Shown one piece after another: positions 45,098 to 59,075 of a stretch of DNA of 64,000 nt (position 1 is its first letter; each line of letters opens with the position of its first letter). The position numbers and the translations under genes were made by a program. The stretch comes from Sordaria brevicollis (lineage: Eukaryota > Ascomycota > Sordariomycetes > Sordariales > Sordariaceae). Under the pieces are notes generated by a model. It made no database searches. It was not told where the DNA came from and worked only from the letters and a program-made list of their open reading frames with translations. The stretch covers positions 2,790,001 to 2,854,000 of the forward strand of contig JAUTDP010000009.1 of the NCBI GenBank assembly GCA_033439795.1. The letters run 5' to 3'.

Positions 45098-45660
45098 TGT
45101 AAAGTTATAGGTTAACGGGGTAAATAAGCGTGACGCTCGAGGTTCCAAGGCTATTAAGGTTCGGAACTGCTAAATCTTTTGGTTTATTGGCGGAGTGGTA
45201 TCGAGCTCTACTCTCATAATTATTCCGAACCTTATTAGCTATATTAATTGTTCGCGAAGTCGTAGGTTCGATTCCCGCTCGGGGTACTTTCAAAAAAAGT
45301 ATCCGCGAGGGCTTAGGCTCGAAAATTCCCATTCGGAAAACCTTCGTTAGCGGTTATAAGGGGTATAATATAGTGGCGGCAGCGGCCGTTAGAACCGAAG
45401 AAGGCTTGGTCCGGCCTTAATCCGTTATATAACTTTGGGGGTTTAAGCGCTTAATCCGCTATAAATAGTTTAATTATCCAAAAATTCCTTAGGCGTTTAA
45501 TTCGAAGACGAATTCTTTAGGAGGGGGGATAATTATAAGGTTATAAATTAATAGGGTAAATAAACGTAACGTTCGAGGTTCCGAGGCTAATAAGGTTCGG
45601 AATTACTAGATCTTTTAATTTATTAACGGAATGGTATCGAGCGCTACTCTTATAATTAAT
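45098..45660 (+). mobile_element. Truncated LTR element X: LTR, tiny interior, partial second LTR
   Basis: The sequence from 45098 (TGTAAAGTTATAGGTTAACG) recurs at 45534 with a constant offset of 436 bp and mainly RIP-type changes (TATAAGGTTATAAATTAATA). Before the second copy stands a purine tract (AGGAGGGGGGATAA, about 45518-45531), as before a 3' LTR. The interior is under 200 bp, so the element is deleted. The second copy stops at 45660, where element Y begins. Confidence 0.65.
45188..45288 (+). ncRNA. tRNA-Met-like sequence inside element X LTR
   Basis: A perfect A box (TGGCGGAGTGGT, 45188-45199), a CTCATAA anticodon-loop-like string (45213-45219, CAT), and a perfect B box (GGTTCGATTCC, 45265-45275), ending CGGGGTA. 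The A-B distance suggests an intron. No matching 5' acceptor half is seen, so it is a tRNA-derived sequence or pseudogene. The reverse strand translates to VPRAGIEPTTSRT, a well-known false peptide from tRNA sequence. Confidence 0.5.
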
Positions 45661-45946
45661 TGTAAGGGTATCGCTAGGAAGGCTTAAAGGGACCCGCACA
45701 ATTAGGGTATAATAGCCTAGGACGACGGATAAAATAGCGGATAAGATAAAGATAATAGGATATAATATAGAAGAAAGGATTTCGGAATCCGGGCGCCGAC
45801 CGTTCCGGACCTATGAAGAAATATATAAATATAAAAAAGGATAACTCTTAATTAAAAACTTATATTTAACCAAATTAAAATTTTCCTTTTCAAATAAACC
45901 TATTTTATATAATTTATTTTTACCCTTTTATATTTATAATTTTATA
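45661..45946 (+). repeat. 5' LTR of chromovirus Y
   Basis: 286 bp. More mutated at its right end than the 3' LTR. The block GGCGCCGACCGTTCCGGACC is unchanged in both copies. Confidence 0.92.
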
Positions 45947-46922
45947 ATTCTTTAACCTTTATAATTCCGTTAATAAAGGCTATAACTATAATTAATATCC
46001 GTAAGGAAAGTTCGCGTAGAAAAGGTATTATTAACTTTCGTTATAAAAATAATATAAATTTAATATAAAAAATATATAATTACTTATATATTACTAATAA
46101 TATAATTAAAAATTTTATTAATAAAGGGGTTACCAATAAATACGGAGAAAACGATCGCGAAGCGGCGTCCTACGAACCCGAATATAATACCGCCCGAAAA
46201 AATCCCGGCGATAAATATAATAATATTAACGATAATAAGCCGTAACCCGAATTTATACCGCGTAAAAAGTCCGAAGGTAATTTTAAATAAAAAATTTAAA
46301 TACGGATTAAAGAACGGTATTTAATAAAAAATTTATATACTTTTAATCGCTATTATTCTAAGAGCTTTTATTAATAAAAGGAATATTATATTAATAAGGC
46401 GGAATAATAATTATAATTAAAATTTCGTCGAAGTAAAAACCCTTTAAAATTCGATTAGTGTAATTATTCCCTATTTATACGTAACCGTTTATTAAACGAA
46501 TATTCCTAATTTCGCTTTCGTTTTTATTTTTAGTCCCGTTTTTAATTTTATACTTATTCCTATTCCCGAACCCGCTCCTATTCCCCGTCCGCTTAATTTA
46601 ATTAATTTAACCGTTTTAATAATTTTTCCCCCGCGTAAGAATATTATAAATAACGAATATCCTACGAATATAAGCGCGTAAAACGGCGCAAATATTAAAA
46701 ATTTGTAAAAATAATATTATAATTCTTATAAATATTATTATAATTTATATAAAAAATTACGGACTAAAGAAATAAAGAATCCTATTTACGTCCCCCTACG
46801 TATAACGTTCGTAAATTAATAATGAATAATACGAATACCGAAATCGAAGATTAAATTAATAATCTCGAAAATAATAATTAAATTTATAAAAGTATTAATA
46901 CCTATTAATTTATTTATTAAAC

Positions 46923-47144
46923 TATAACGGGGAAGTACAGTTAATATACGTACTAATCGTTATAATTATATTAAAGTTCTATAAAGGAGGAAAACTCTAA
47001 TTATAAGGCGGACTTATTAGCGGCGAAATTTTAAAGCGGGAGGGCAGAGTATATACCGCTACGCTAAGGCGTCGAAGCGGGGCGTATAGTTATATTCTAA
47101 TCGTTATAATTAAAGCTTTATACCCGGGCGGTAGCCTTATAATA
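46923..47144 (-). repeat. LTR of Z (3' by coding strand)
   Basis: 222 bp. Strongly RIP-changed relative to the right copy, for example TTATATTCTAATCGTTATAA against CTATGCTCTGGTCGCTGTAA. Confidence 0.92.
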
Positions 47145-48299
47145 TTACCCCCTTCCTCCCTTCTCGAAGACGTACCTTCTATCTAAACGCGCTTTCCTCC
47201 TAATCGTCACCCACCCCGCCAAGCAACAATACACAAATTTACGTACAAAAACCCTTCCTCTTAGAAAAATTTTCTCCCTTCCTTTCTCTTCCTTTTTAAT
47301 TATTATAATAATTATTAAAATAAATTCGTTTAACGTTAATTCCTCCCTCCTTAATCCGATTTAATTAACCTATTAAATACTTTATTTATTTATTATTCCG
47401 CCTTCCTCTTCCTTATACGACGCTCCTTTCCTTCCTACGTTTATTCTTACGCCCAAACCCTCTATCGAATTTAAAGAGTTCGAAATTCCTAATGAGAAAA
47501 AGAAAATAGGGCCCCGCCTTATTAAATTCGACCCCCCGCTAATATTTTTAAAAGGTTTAATTAATACGTTTAAAAATAAACGTTTATATTAATTTATAAA
47601 TTTCTTTATTATTATTTCCGTTTTTAATATTTCGTTAATTCTTTTCTTATAGGTTAATTATATTAAATTAGAAATATAATATATTTTTTATTTAAATAAA
47701 CGTTACGAATATATTATTAAATTTAAATATATATTTTATATAACGTATTATAACGATAGTAAAAAGTACGACCGTACTAATAGTTTTATTTTTACTTTAA
47801 TAAAAATTTAGGAAGCGGCGCTATTCGGGAAGTAAAATTATAAAGCCTTCGGGTATATTTATTATACAATCGGTATTATATATAATGTAATTAAATTATT
47901 AAAGGATTAGGTTATTATTAAATTAATTATTTCGTAGAAGAAAACGCTCTAAAAAAAAATAAAAAAATATTATTAATTATTATTCTTTTTAGGGAGTAGT
48001 ATAATAATATTATCGCTACCGGTATTCCCTAGGCCGTATCCTAGCCTAAATCTACTACCCTTATTACTTCCGCTACTCCTTCTATTCCTATTACCCTTAT
48101 AAGCGAAATAATATTTATTAATATTATAAAGTCGTTAATCGCCCAATTTAATAAATTAGAAAAGGAAGTTTAAGCGTTAAAGGAGGCGTTTATACGCCGT
48201 AAGAAGAAGCCCCGCCGTAAAAAGTAAAAAAATTGAAAATTAAAATCGATATTCTAATATTCTTTAATTATATTAGTTTCCTCTTTTTCTTCTTATATT

Positions 48300-51200
48300 A
48301 CGTAATAAAATAGTCGGTAGGATTGTCGTTTTCGGTTATTAGGCCGTACTTTTTTTTAAAGGCGTTTAAAGCGGTAATATTAATTAATTTTTTTAGAGGC
48401 TTTTATATTTAATTAACTTACCTTTATTAATTAACTAATAATATACGGCTTAAATTTTAAATTTTAATATAAAGGATTTCGTTTATTAAATATTCCTTCT
48501 TATTATCGATTATAATAATAGGTAATTATAAATCGGTAATTATTTAGCCCGGTAAAGGGTCGTTTTTAGCGCGTTATAAAAGGTCGATATAAAATTTATT
48601 AAATACCCGCAACGAAAGGTCGGAGAATTTTATAACGAAGGGGTTAAATATTCGAAATATTATATATTTAACGTATAATTAATTTAATTTCTTTTTAGGG
48701 TAGATTATTATAAAGTCTTTAAAATTAAATTAAATTTTATTTCTAATTTTAAAGATTTTAATAAGTAAATATTTTCTATTAGCGAACTATTTTTATTTTT
48801 ACGTTAATACCACTATTGTAACTTAATAAAAATCCGTAATTTATTACAATTAGTTTACGAAATTCTATATTCTCTTTAAAGGATTTTTAGAATTTATTTC
48901 GGCGGGAAGGGAGAGTATAGAAATTAGGGATTATAAGTAATAATTATAAGTAATATAAAAGGGGGATATATTAATAATTATATTAATTTTATTATTAATC
49001 GCTAATTATATAATAGGATATTAATAGTCCTAATCGTTTTAAATATTATTAATAAAAACGCAAAGGAATATTTATACCTTCTAATTTATTCTTTTTAAAT
49101 TATTATCGGTTTAAGGGTAGAAAATAATATTTAGTAATTAATTAATATTTAATAAATTATATAAACGCTTTTAAAAGTAATTAATCTAATTAGTATTACA
49201 ATTATTTATAATAAAATTAAATTAATTATAATAATAGATAAAATAACGGAAGAAAATTTTTACAATAACCTCCGCTTCTATAAAGGGGAAGGGCTCTAAA
49301 ATTACCGACTTACTAAGCCGGTCTTTAATAATTAATAAATTAACGTAACCGTTAATAAGGAGAAAGTCCGTAATAAAATCTATTTAAATTTTTTTAAAGA
49401 ATTACTTTAAAATAAGGAGCGGCTTTAATAACCCTTTCTTTTAATTTTTCTAATATTTAACCCGGCTATAAATATTATAATTAATAATAAAACGGCGGAT
49501 ATAAATACCTATTAACGGCTAATAAAAATCTTTATTAATAATATAAATAGTACCTTCTCTTCCTAAATAACCGAAGGTAATAGAATTGTAAACTTCTTAA
49601 ATAAAACGGGTATATAATATATTCTTTTTAAAATCTTCTAGGGATAGGTAAAGAATTATTACTTTTAAAAAAATAGGAATTCTAAGGACCTAAATATAAT
49701 TTCTATAATAAAACTTATTTATACCGTCGATTTTATATTCGCTTAATTATACTTTTAACCCTTATATTAATATAAAAAGGGCTTTATCTTTATTAATAAT
49801 AATTTAGCGGATTATTTAGTAAATTTCGTCGTTTTGGGCGGCTCGGTCGAAAAATTATTATAAATCCGGATTTTTAAATACTTTTACGCTTTCCCCCGTA
49901 GAGAGGACGGTAGGCGCTATACGGACGTAATTCTTTAAAATGGACTCCGGGATTAATTATATATTTTCGGCTTCGGTATTGGCCTTATTAAATTAATTTT
50001 AATTTTTATAGGATAAGGCGTCCGGTATTACGGTAAGAGTATTAAAGCGGTAAATAATTTAAAGGTTAAATTAGGAAAGGAATTTAATTTAGCGAACTTA
50101 CTACTTTAAAAAGTATTAGCGTTTTATAAAATATTCGAAGTTACGATAATCCGTTATTATTATAAATTTTTCGTAATTATGTAATTTTATAAATTATTCT
50201 TTTAAATAACGGATAATAAAGAATATTTTTTTATTATAGATAGGGTAATTATATTTTACGGGGGTAAATTTTTAGAAATGGAAATTTATTATAGTTTTTT
50301 TACTTTCCGCGGACTTTTAGGAGAGGATATTATTTAAATTATAATTATTATAATTAATTTTTAGAAAAGTAAATAATTCGGGGTCCTATTAGGTAAGGAT
50401 AGGGGTTTTTATAAAATATTATTTTAATTTTATAAAAGTATTATTATATTATTTAATTTATTCGAAAGTAATACCCTTATTTATTAAAGCCGTTAGCGGT
50501 TTAAAAATTGTAAAGAAATTTTTAATAAATATCCGGTAATAATTCGTAAAACCTAAAAAATTCCTTACTCCCTTCTAAAATATAGGGGCCTTTTATTTAA
50601 TAATAATTTTAATTTTCTCTAAGTTGGCCTTAATATTAATTCCTATAATTATAATGAAATTTAAATATTTAATTTCCTATACGGTAAATTTATACTTCTT
50701 AGGATTTAAGTAAAAATTAACGTTAATTATTTATTCGATTACTAATTTAATTTTCTATATATACTTTTTCTTTATATTATTTAAAAAAATTAATACGTTA
50801 TTTATATAAACGGAGTAGAAATTATTTAAATAATTACTTAATATTATATTTATATACCGTTAAAATATCGTTAATACCCTTATTAATTTAAACGGTATAA
50901 TTATCTATTCGAATAACCTGTATTAATAACGGAAAATTATTTTACCCTCCTCCCTTTTTATTATACGGATTTTATAGAAGGTTTATATTATATTTATTTT
51001 AGTAAATTATTTCAATTTAGTAATAATATGGAAAATCTCCTTAATAAGAGGGAAAGGGTAATAGTCGGCGCGGATAATAGTATTAAAGGCGTAGTAATTG
51101 TAATAAAAACGTAAATTACTACCCGGCTTTTTAATAAAGAATACCGGTATAATAGCGGCGGAATTATTAGCGCGAATAAACCTTTTATCGAGGAAATCCC

Positions 51201-52600
51201 TCAAAGTCTTTTTTAAAATTAATAGTTCGTTTTTAAATATATTATATAACAGGCTATAAGGGAAGGGGAATTTATTATTTTATTTATCCTATTAGAATTC
51301 GATTTTATAATTTATACTTGGACGGTAAGGGTTTATTTTATTTATTTCAAATTATTTTTAAATATAAAAAAGGTCGTAAAATTTAGGAAAGATACATTTT
51401 TTTAATTCTTTATTAATAAAATCGATTTTGGGAATAAGAATTTTCTTAATATTTTATAAATTTATTATAAATATAATAAATTTTACTACGGTACGGCCTT
51501 ATTTTTTCTTAATACGGTTAATAATAATTATAAATATTATTATTAAATAATATATAAATTCCCTAATTTCCTCTTTTATAGGGGAAGTAATTATTAGGGA
51601 ATAATTTAAATAAAGGATTTAATAGTTAGTAGCCCCGTATTAGAATTTATATTTATACGGAACCGAATACGCTTTTATAATTATTAATTAAAATTTTCTT
51701 AAAATAACCGGGAATTTTAATTTAGGGACTATATAAGTATAAATTACCGATTCGTAATTATAAATATTAATACGAAAGTATATAATCCCTTTAATTATAA
51801 TACCTTTTATTTTTATAAATATACTTTTTACTACCCTCTTAAATATAAGAATAATAGGAATTTTTAACTTTTTAACTACTTTTTTACTAATTATAGTATA
51901 ATATTAATAACCTTCGTTAATAAGGGTATAAAAATGGTTTTTATTATTAATAATTATTAATATTTTAATAACGTTTATTTTTATAAGTCCCGGGAATTTT
52001 ACGGCTCCTACTTCCTTACTTAGTATTTTAGAGCGTTCTTTTATATAATTTTATAAAAGAATTACTCTTTTCCTAATTTATTTATAAAGGAGTAATTATT
52101 ATTATTATTATTTAATATAAGAAGGACGGCCTATTTTATAATTTTAGTAGAAGTAATGCCGATTGAATTAGGATACTAAGTAAAGCGGTATTTATATTTC
52201 TAAATTATATAGCCGTTAATGCTATAACGTAAATAGAAGCCCTATACGCGATATTTATCCCTTTTATCGATAGAAACCTATTTAATACGTTTTTTACTAG
52301 GGTTATCGAGGTTAATTTTAATATAGTTTATAATTATATAAGTATTTCTATTAATATCCTTAATATACTTTATAGTAGCGGGGGTTTTATAGCGTTAAAA
52401 TTAACGAAAATAGCCGTTATTAAAATATTTATAATTATTAAGGGTATTATAATTATAATAGCCGGGGAAATTCTTAATATTTTTAAATTTTTATATAATT
52501 TCTTTAAATTAATCGACGAATTCTTTATAGTTTATAAGCATTTAAACACTAATTATTTATTCGTATAGAATAATAAAAATAGAGGTATTTAATTAAGTAA
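48300..52600 (-). pseudogene. Gypsy Z pol remnant (RT, RNase H, integrase)
   Basis: 51204-51007 reads MRDFLDKRFIRANNSAAIIP and FFIKKPGSNLRFYYNYYAFN, the N-terminal part of Gypsy RT. About 50815-50775 reads VYINNVLIF, RT motif C with both Asp changed to Asn. About 50255-50195 reads PIYNKKIFFIIRYLKE (RNase H). About 49390-49180 reads IDFITDFLLINGYVNLLIIK, the integrase core with two of its acids. Stops are common. Confidence 0.8.
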
Positions 52601-53580
52601 AACGGGAGTCGTTTTCCTACGAAAGGCTATTAATTTTAGTAAGGTTTTTTTTAAAAATAGGGAATTAATTAAAGAAGGATTAATTTTCTCGTTATTTAAC
52701 TATTTTAAAACGCGTAAAAACCTATTTCTTTTTATTATTATTATTAAATATTCCTTCTAAATAAATAAAAAATTCTTTAAGGTTATATTCGTTATTAAAT
52801 CCTTTATAACGTTAAAAGGTTTGGATTTTAAACTTCTTATTAATAAATATAATTTCCAAAAGTATTATTTAATTCGATTTATTAATATTCTAAGTTTTAA
52901 TATTATATTCTTCTTCGTATATAAAACGAAAATTATTTATTTATAAATTAAAATTCGTAGGAATACCGTCCTAAATTAATTATTTAAAATATTTATATTT
53001 TCCTTTTATATAGGGAGCGCCTTTTTTAATAATAATTAATATATTTAGGCTAATATTAATCGTCGGGGAAGGAATCGGGCCCGCTATCGAAGGGATAGCG
53101 TTTTTAATTACCTAAATAAATTCTTCGTTAATAAAGAATTCGAAAGTAAAGTCGCATTTTTTTCTATAAAAGGCTTCAAATTTATTTTATTATTCCTTAG
53201 CGGCTTTTTAAACGGCGGCGTTATAAATAATCGCGGCGGTTTCGTTAGCAGTAAAAGGTGGGGGGTTCTATTTGAGTTATTAGGCGGCCTATTGGGCGGC
53301 TTATTCGGTTTTAGCGGTTAGAGCGGCGGCGAATACGGCGGCGGTTTCTTCGGGGGATAATTAGAGGGGAGTAATTTATTACGCAGCTTATTAAATAATT
53401 TATTAAACGGTTTATTAAGCGGCTTAATAAGTAGCCTATTAAATAATTTATTATTATTACTAAAATTATTATTATTCTCTTACGGCGGCGGTTATAACGA
53501 AATTAATCGGTAGCCCTTTTACGTTTAATACTACTTCGGGGTAGTCCTATTTTATTAAATTTATTATTAATAGAATTTAA

Positions 53581-53802
53581 TATAACGGGGAAGTATAATT
53601 AATATACGTATTAGTTATTATAATTATATTAAAGTTCTATAAAGGAGGAAAATTCTAATTATAAGGCGGACTTATTAGCGGCGAGGTTTTAAGGCGGGAG
53701 GGTAGAATACGCACCGCTACGCTGGGGCGTCGAAGCGGGGCGTGTAACTATGCTCTGGTCGCTGTAACCAGAGCTCTATGCCCGGGCGGTAGCCCTATGA
53801 TA
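53581..53802 (-). repeat. LTR of Z (5' by coding strand)
   Basis: 222 bp. Its right half (53700-53802, with CGTCGAAGCGGGGCGTGTAA and GAGCTCTATGCCCGGGCGGT) is close to the unmutated form. Confidence 0.92.
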
Positions 53803-54419
53803 TAAACCCTCTTTAAGGTTAATAATTTTATAATTATTTCGTAGCGTATATATTTTATTACCTTCTTTAATAATAAGGGTTAAAAGCGACCCGTAATATA
53901 GGAAGAGTTTTTAAAATTGATTTATAAGGAATATATTACCCTCGGAATTTATAAATTCGATATTAAAGAAAAATTATTTTTTATATATTAAAACGATAAT
54001 AAGGATTTATAAAGATTATAGGACTAATATTAATATAATTACCGATAATTTAGTGAAAACGTTATTGCAGATAAATAATTAATATATAGTTTCTTCTTCC
54101 GGTTAAAGAAAGACGTATATAATTACTTCCGTATATATTAAATCCCTATTAATAACCCAATAGAAATTATTTCGAAGGTAATGAATTAATAAACCGAATT
54201 TAGAAATAAAAAATAAACCCTAAAGGACGAAATAAATAAAAATCGCTATAATAAATAATCTTCGTACTATAAAAGGTCTTCGAATAACGAATATTCTAAT
54301 TATAATAAAAACCGTAATTAAAATTATAATTAGGATTATAATTAGGATTACAATTCCGGAAGGCGTAAAGGCCGTAAAAGAGATTAATCCTTTAATAAAT
54401 AGAACGGGGGTAATAATAA

Positions 54420-57400
54420 ATTTAGCCTAAATTATTATAATTATAGAAATAAAGGATATTATATTCGTAATTATACGAAGTATAAAAAGATAAATAATTA
54501 AAACCAACCGAGAAAAAAAATTACCGTCTAAAGCGTAATTATTAAATAAAATACTAAATATAATAATAATAAGAAAGATAATTATATTTCGGATACCGAG
54601 GAATTAATAAAAGGTTAAACCCCGTAGAAGAGTTATTATTTAACGGGGTTAATAATTTTAAGACGGTTAAAAGAAACGGGCTAGGCAAGATTTCTATAAT
54701 ATTAATTACATTAAAGGGTTATTAATTAAAAGAACGTATAAATTTAAATTTAAAAATAGAAATTAATATTATATATAAGAATTTTACAAAGAAATATAAA
54801 CTAAATTAAATAGAAATTAATATTCTATTTATATTAATAAATATAAATAATAAAGAAATATATTACTATAGAGCGTACGAATTAATATTTATTCTAAAAG
54901 TCCGGAAGGGTTAGGAAAGAAAATTTACTTAATTATTCTATACAATTCGAAGAAATAGTCGAATACCGCTATTATTATTATCTATACCGGGTATAAATTC
55001 TAAAAGTATTATTATATATATTAATAAAAATAAATTTAAATTTAAAGGGGTACCCCTTATTAATATTATAATTTTCGTACGTAAAATAATATATAATAAC
55101 CGAATTTATATTATTAACTTAATTTTAATATATAATTTATTAAAATTAAATTTTAAAAACGTAAACGAAAATAAGGAACCGCCCGAAAGTACGGCGGATA
55201 ATATTCCCTTAATATTAAAAGGGTTTAAGGATATATTTTTTAAAAAAAAGGCTAAAACGTTATTATAATTACCGAACGTTAAATATAAAATCGTCCTTAA
55301 AGAAAGAGAGGAAATATTTAATATCTTTATATACCCTTTATTTATTACGTAATTAAAAACGTTACACGAATATTTAAAGGAGAATTTATAAATTAATTAT
55401 ATCCGCTATTTTTAAAATTCTATTAGGGTACCGATTTTATTTATATTTAAAAAGGATAATATATTATAATTATATATTAATTACTAAAAATTAAATAAAA
55501 TTATTATTAAAAATCAATATCCGTTATTATTAATTAGCGAATTAATAAACCAAATAATCGGCGTTAAAATATTTTTTAAGGTTAATTTACGCGAAGTATA
55601 TTACCGGATCCGAATTAAAAAAAGAAACTAATAGAAAACCGTTTTTAAAATATAATACAGTTATTTCGAATATATAATAATACCGTTCGGGTCTATAAAC
55701 GTACCTACTATATTTTAAATATATATATATAAAATATTCGCGGGATTTATTAATTATATTTATATAATATATTTTAATAATATTTTAATTTATTCGAATT
55801 TTAAAAAAGAATATAATAAATATTTCCCTTTAATCTTCGAGCGTCTACGCGCTATTTAATTTTTCGTAAAAACGTTTAAATACGAATTTTATAAAAGTTA
55901 TATCGATTTTTTCGGCTATTAGATTATTATAGAAGGGGTAATAATAAATCCCGAAAAAATAAAGGCAATTTAAAAATAATTAACGTTTAAATCCTTTTAC
56001 AATATTTAAATATTTTTAGGATTTATTAATTTTTACCGACGGTTTGTATATTAATATTTTTATATAATAGGGCTTATTACCGATTTATTAAAGGGGAATA
56101 AGAATAAGCGGAAATTAAATGCGTTTTATTAAATTAAAAAGGTTAATAAAATATTTTAAACTTTAAAAAAAATATTTATAACGGTACCGATTTTTCGTTA
56201 TTAAGATTTAATTAAAAAGATTAAAATTAAGACGGACGCTTCGTAGAGGGTTATTTCGGGAATTTTATCCTAATTTATAAGAAATATTTAATACTTTATA
56301 ATATTCTTTTTTAAAAAATTAATAAACGTAAAATAATAATAATATACGGGCTAATAAAAATTATTTATTATTATAATTAATTTAAATTATTAAGTATATT
56401 ATTTAAAAGGATTTCCAGAGCTATTTATAATATTTATAAATTATAAAGCGCTAGAAAATATTACGGAATCGCTAGCGAATAATTTATATAGAAGGTTAAT
56501 TCGCTAAGTTTATTAATTATTTTAATTCGATTTCGAAATAAAATACCGATTAGGGAAAACGAATTTAATAAACGGTTTATTTAAGAGGTTAAATTATATA
56601 AAGGGGGATATAATTTATAACGATATTTTACCGACCTTTTAGAAGAAATTAAACTTTATTTCGGAATTACTAAATATGATTAAAGAGTAATTAAATTTTA
56701 AAATTTTATATTAATATAGAAAAAAATTTATAATTTATACCTTCGTTAAATAAATTCGACGAATAATGCGGTCTACCATTATTATAAAAAATATTTTATT
56801 AATATAACCGATAGAAGGAATATTCCCTTAAATTTTGTTATATAAAGTTATAAAGAAGATAATATATTAAAAAATCCTTTTAGTACCTTTAACGAACCAG
56901 GAATTTTATACTATTATAAAAGGATTTTAATTTAAAAATTTAAATTTAGCCGAATAAATAACGATTATTTAATTTAAAGGGATTATAATCGAGGGATATA
57001 ATATAAATAATTAAAGGGTTCTTTACTTTAAAAAATAGTTAATAATCCCTAAAAAAGGATTATTCTATAAAGAGATTTTATACTCTTATTATAATAATTT
57101 AAGGGCCGGTTATATAAGTACGCTTAAAACCTTAGAATTTATTAAAAGGAAATTCTATTAAAAGGGGTTTATATAAAACGTTTGGGAATACGTTACGAAA
57201 TACGAATTATATTAAAAGATTTAAAGATTTTAATACTAATTTTATAAAAATTTCCAATTCTTATTAATATTCGAATAACCTTTTTAAAAAATTAATATTA
57301 ATTTTATTACCGGCCTTCTATTAAATTAAAGGGTTAATAGGAAAATATACGACGCTATTTTAATAATTATAAATTAATTTATTAAAATAGCTTTATTTAT

Positions 57401-58330
57401 ATTTATTATTAATATATTTAATATAATTTTAATAGCGTTTTTATTATATAAATACGTAGAATACTAATTCGGTTTACTATTAAAAATTGTAAATAATAAA
57501 GATAAATTATTTATTAACAAATTTTAAAAGGAATTTATTAAAATACGTAGGATTTTACAAAGATTATTTATTATATTCTATTTATAAACGGATAAATAAA
57601 CGGAACGCCTATATTAAATTATTAAAAAGATTTTGCGTATCCGAATTTTAGAAAGCGATTTTATACTTTAAAATAGGGAATTCCTAGAAATAAAATTCGC
57701 GTATAATGATTTTACGTACGTAATTATAGGGGTTTCGCTATTTAAAACTTTATATAATTATTATTTATATATAATCGAATACGTTAAAGGGTAGAATTCT
57801 ATTAAAATTTAAGGTATAAAAGAACGATTATAGAAGTTGGAAGAAGTTTATAAAGTAATATAATATTATTAGAATTAAATAATAAAAGCGTAGATAAAGG
57901 GGTATAATAAGAGGTATACGCTAATTAAATTTCAATTAAACGACGTTATAGGTTTATTAATTAAAAATTTCCGATTTAAAAATAGGAAATTAATATTTAT
58001 ATATATTAAAGTTAAAATATTAAAGAGAATCAATTCCTAAGCGTATTAAATAATTTTATTAATATAATATAATTGGATATATAATATTTTTCTAATTAAT
58101 TTATTAAAATTTTAGAAAAGTAGAGAAGACGGAGATTACGAAATATTATTACCGGAATTATACGATAAATAAAAGGAGTAAAAAATTAAAAAAATCGTAG
58201 ATTATTAAAGAGTAAATATAAATTAAAGATTTTTAATTGAATAAATAAAGTAACCCATAGAGTATAATATTTAAGAATTTAAAGAATATTTTAAAAATAT
58301 ATAAAAAGCGCTTTTTAAATATTAGAAAAT
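54420..58330 (+). pseudogene. Chromovirus Y pol remnant (zinc knuckle, RT, RNase H, integrase, chromodomain)
   Basis: 54430-54480 reads LNYYNYRNKGYYIRNYTKY, a CCHC zinc knuckle in which all Cys and the His became Tyr. About 55330-55620: TLHEYLKENL, then VPILFIFKKDNIL, then NQYPLLLISELI, the RT fingers and palm start. About 55765-55800: IYFNNILIYSN, motif C with Asp-Asp changed to Asn-Asn. About 56225: KTDAS of RNase H. About 57095-57130: YNNLRAGYISTLKT, the HHCC region of integrase with its first His now Tyr, followed by the core at about 57265-57430. About 58206-58310: RFLIE*IK*PIEYNI*EF, the chromodomain with W-K and T-W-E-P positions lost. Confidence 0.82.
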
Positions 58331-58670
58331 TAAATAAAAGTATTATAAAAAATAGAATAATTAATATAAATAATATAATAAAAGTTTATTATTCTACAAT
58401 TATAAAGAATAATAAACGCTAAATATAACGTAAAACGTTATATATAAAATTTAATAAATAAATAATTATTATATACTTTAATAAGAATAGGAATTAAAAA
58501 CCTATTTATTAACGGGAAAAAAAATATTATTACCGGCGAAAAATTTACGTAATAAAATAAATTAGGGGTAGCCTATATTAGAAATAAAGTACCCGGAGAT
58601 CGATAATCCAATTTTAAATATTTTAATATAATATTAATTAGGAAATAATTACGCCGAACTGCGAACTAAA

Positions 58671-59075
58671 ATTATAAAGAATTTAAAGAATCCGAATATT
58701 AAAACCGGAGGAAAAACTCCTTTAATACTTTTATTAAATTAGAATTCCCTATCCGATGAAAATAGGCAATTAAATTAAGAGGATTTAAAATAGCCGGTAA
58801 ATTTCTTATTAGGATTATAAAGGATCCGGTATATTAAAGGGAGAACCGCTTTAATATTTCCTATTAAATTAAAAATTTTCCGTCCGATAAAAATAAAATA
58901 ATTAAATTAAAAGAACTTAAATTAATTGGCAAATTCTTTATTAAAATTATAAAGAATCCAATATATTAAAAAGAAAGCCGTTCTAATATTTCCTATTAGA
59001 CTGAAAATTCTCCGTTCAATAAAAATAAAATAATTAAATTAGGAAAATTTAAAACTAATTAATAAAATTCCTCCT
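58671..59075 (+). repeat. Three tandem units of about 132 bp in 3' part of Y
   Basis: Units begin ATTATAAAGAAT near 58671, ATTATAAAGGATCCGGT at 58814 and ATTATAAAGAATCCAAT at 58946. Each goes on through a CCGxxxTAATATT...CCTATTA stretch and a CCG(A)TCCGATAAAAATA stretch. They lie after the chromodomain and before the 3' LTR. Confidence 0.75.

Larger units (their letters stand above)
46923..53802 (-). mobile_element. Gypsy LTR retrotransposon Z nested in gag of Y, RIP-degraded
   Basis: LTRs of exactly 222 bp (46923-47144 and 53581-53802), target duplication TAAAC at 46918-46922 and 53803-53807. Right after the left LTR the minus strand has a purine tract (CGAGAAGGGAGGAAGGGGGT), so coding runs on the minus strand with its 5' end at the right. 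Total 6.88 kb. It inserted within the gag region of Y, so it is younger than Y. Confidence 0.92.

Noticed and set aside
45105..45332. 75-aa minus-strand ORF with VPRAGIEPTTSRT
   Set aside because: That peptide is the antisense translation of a tRNA-like sequence, a known annotation artefact.
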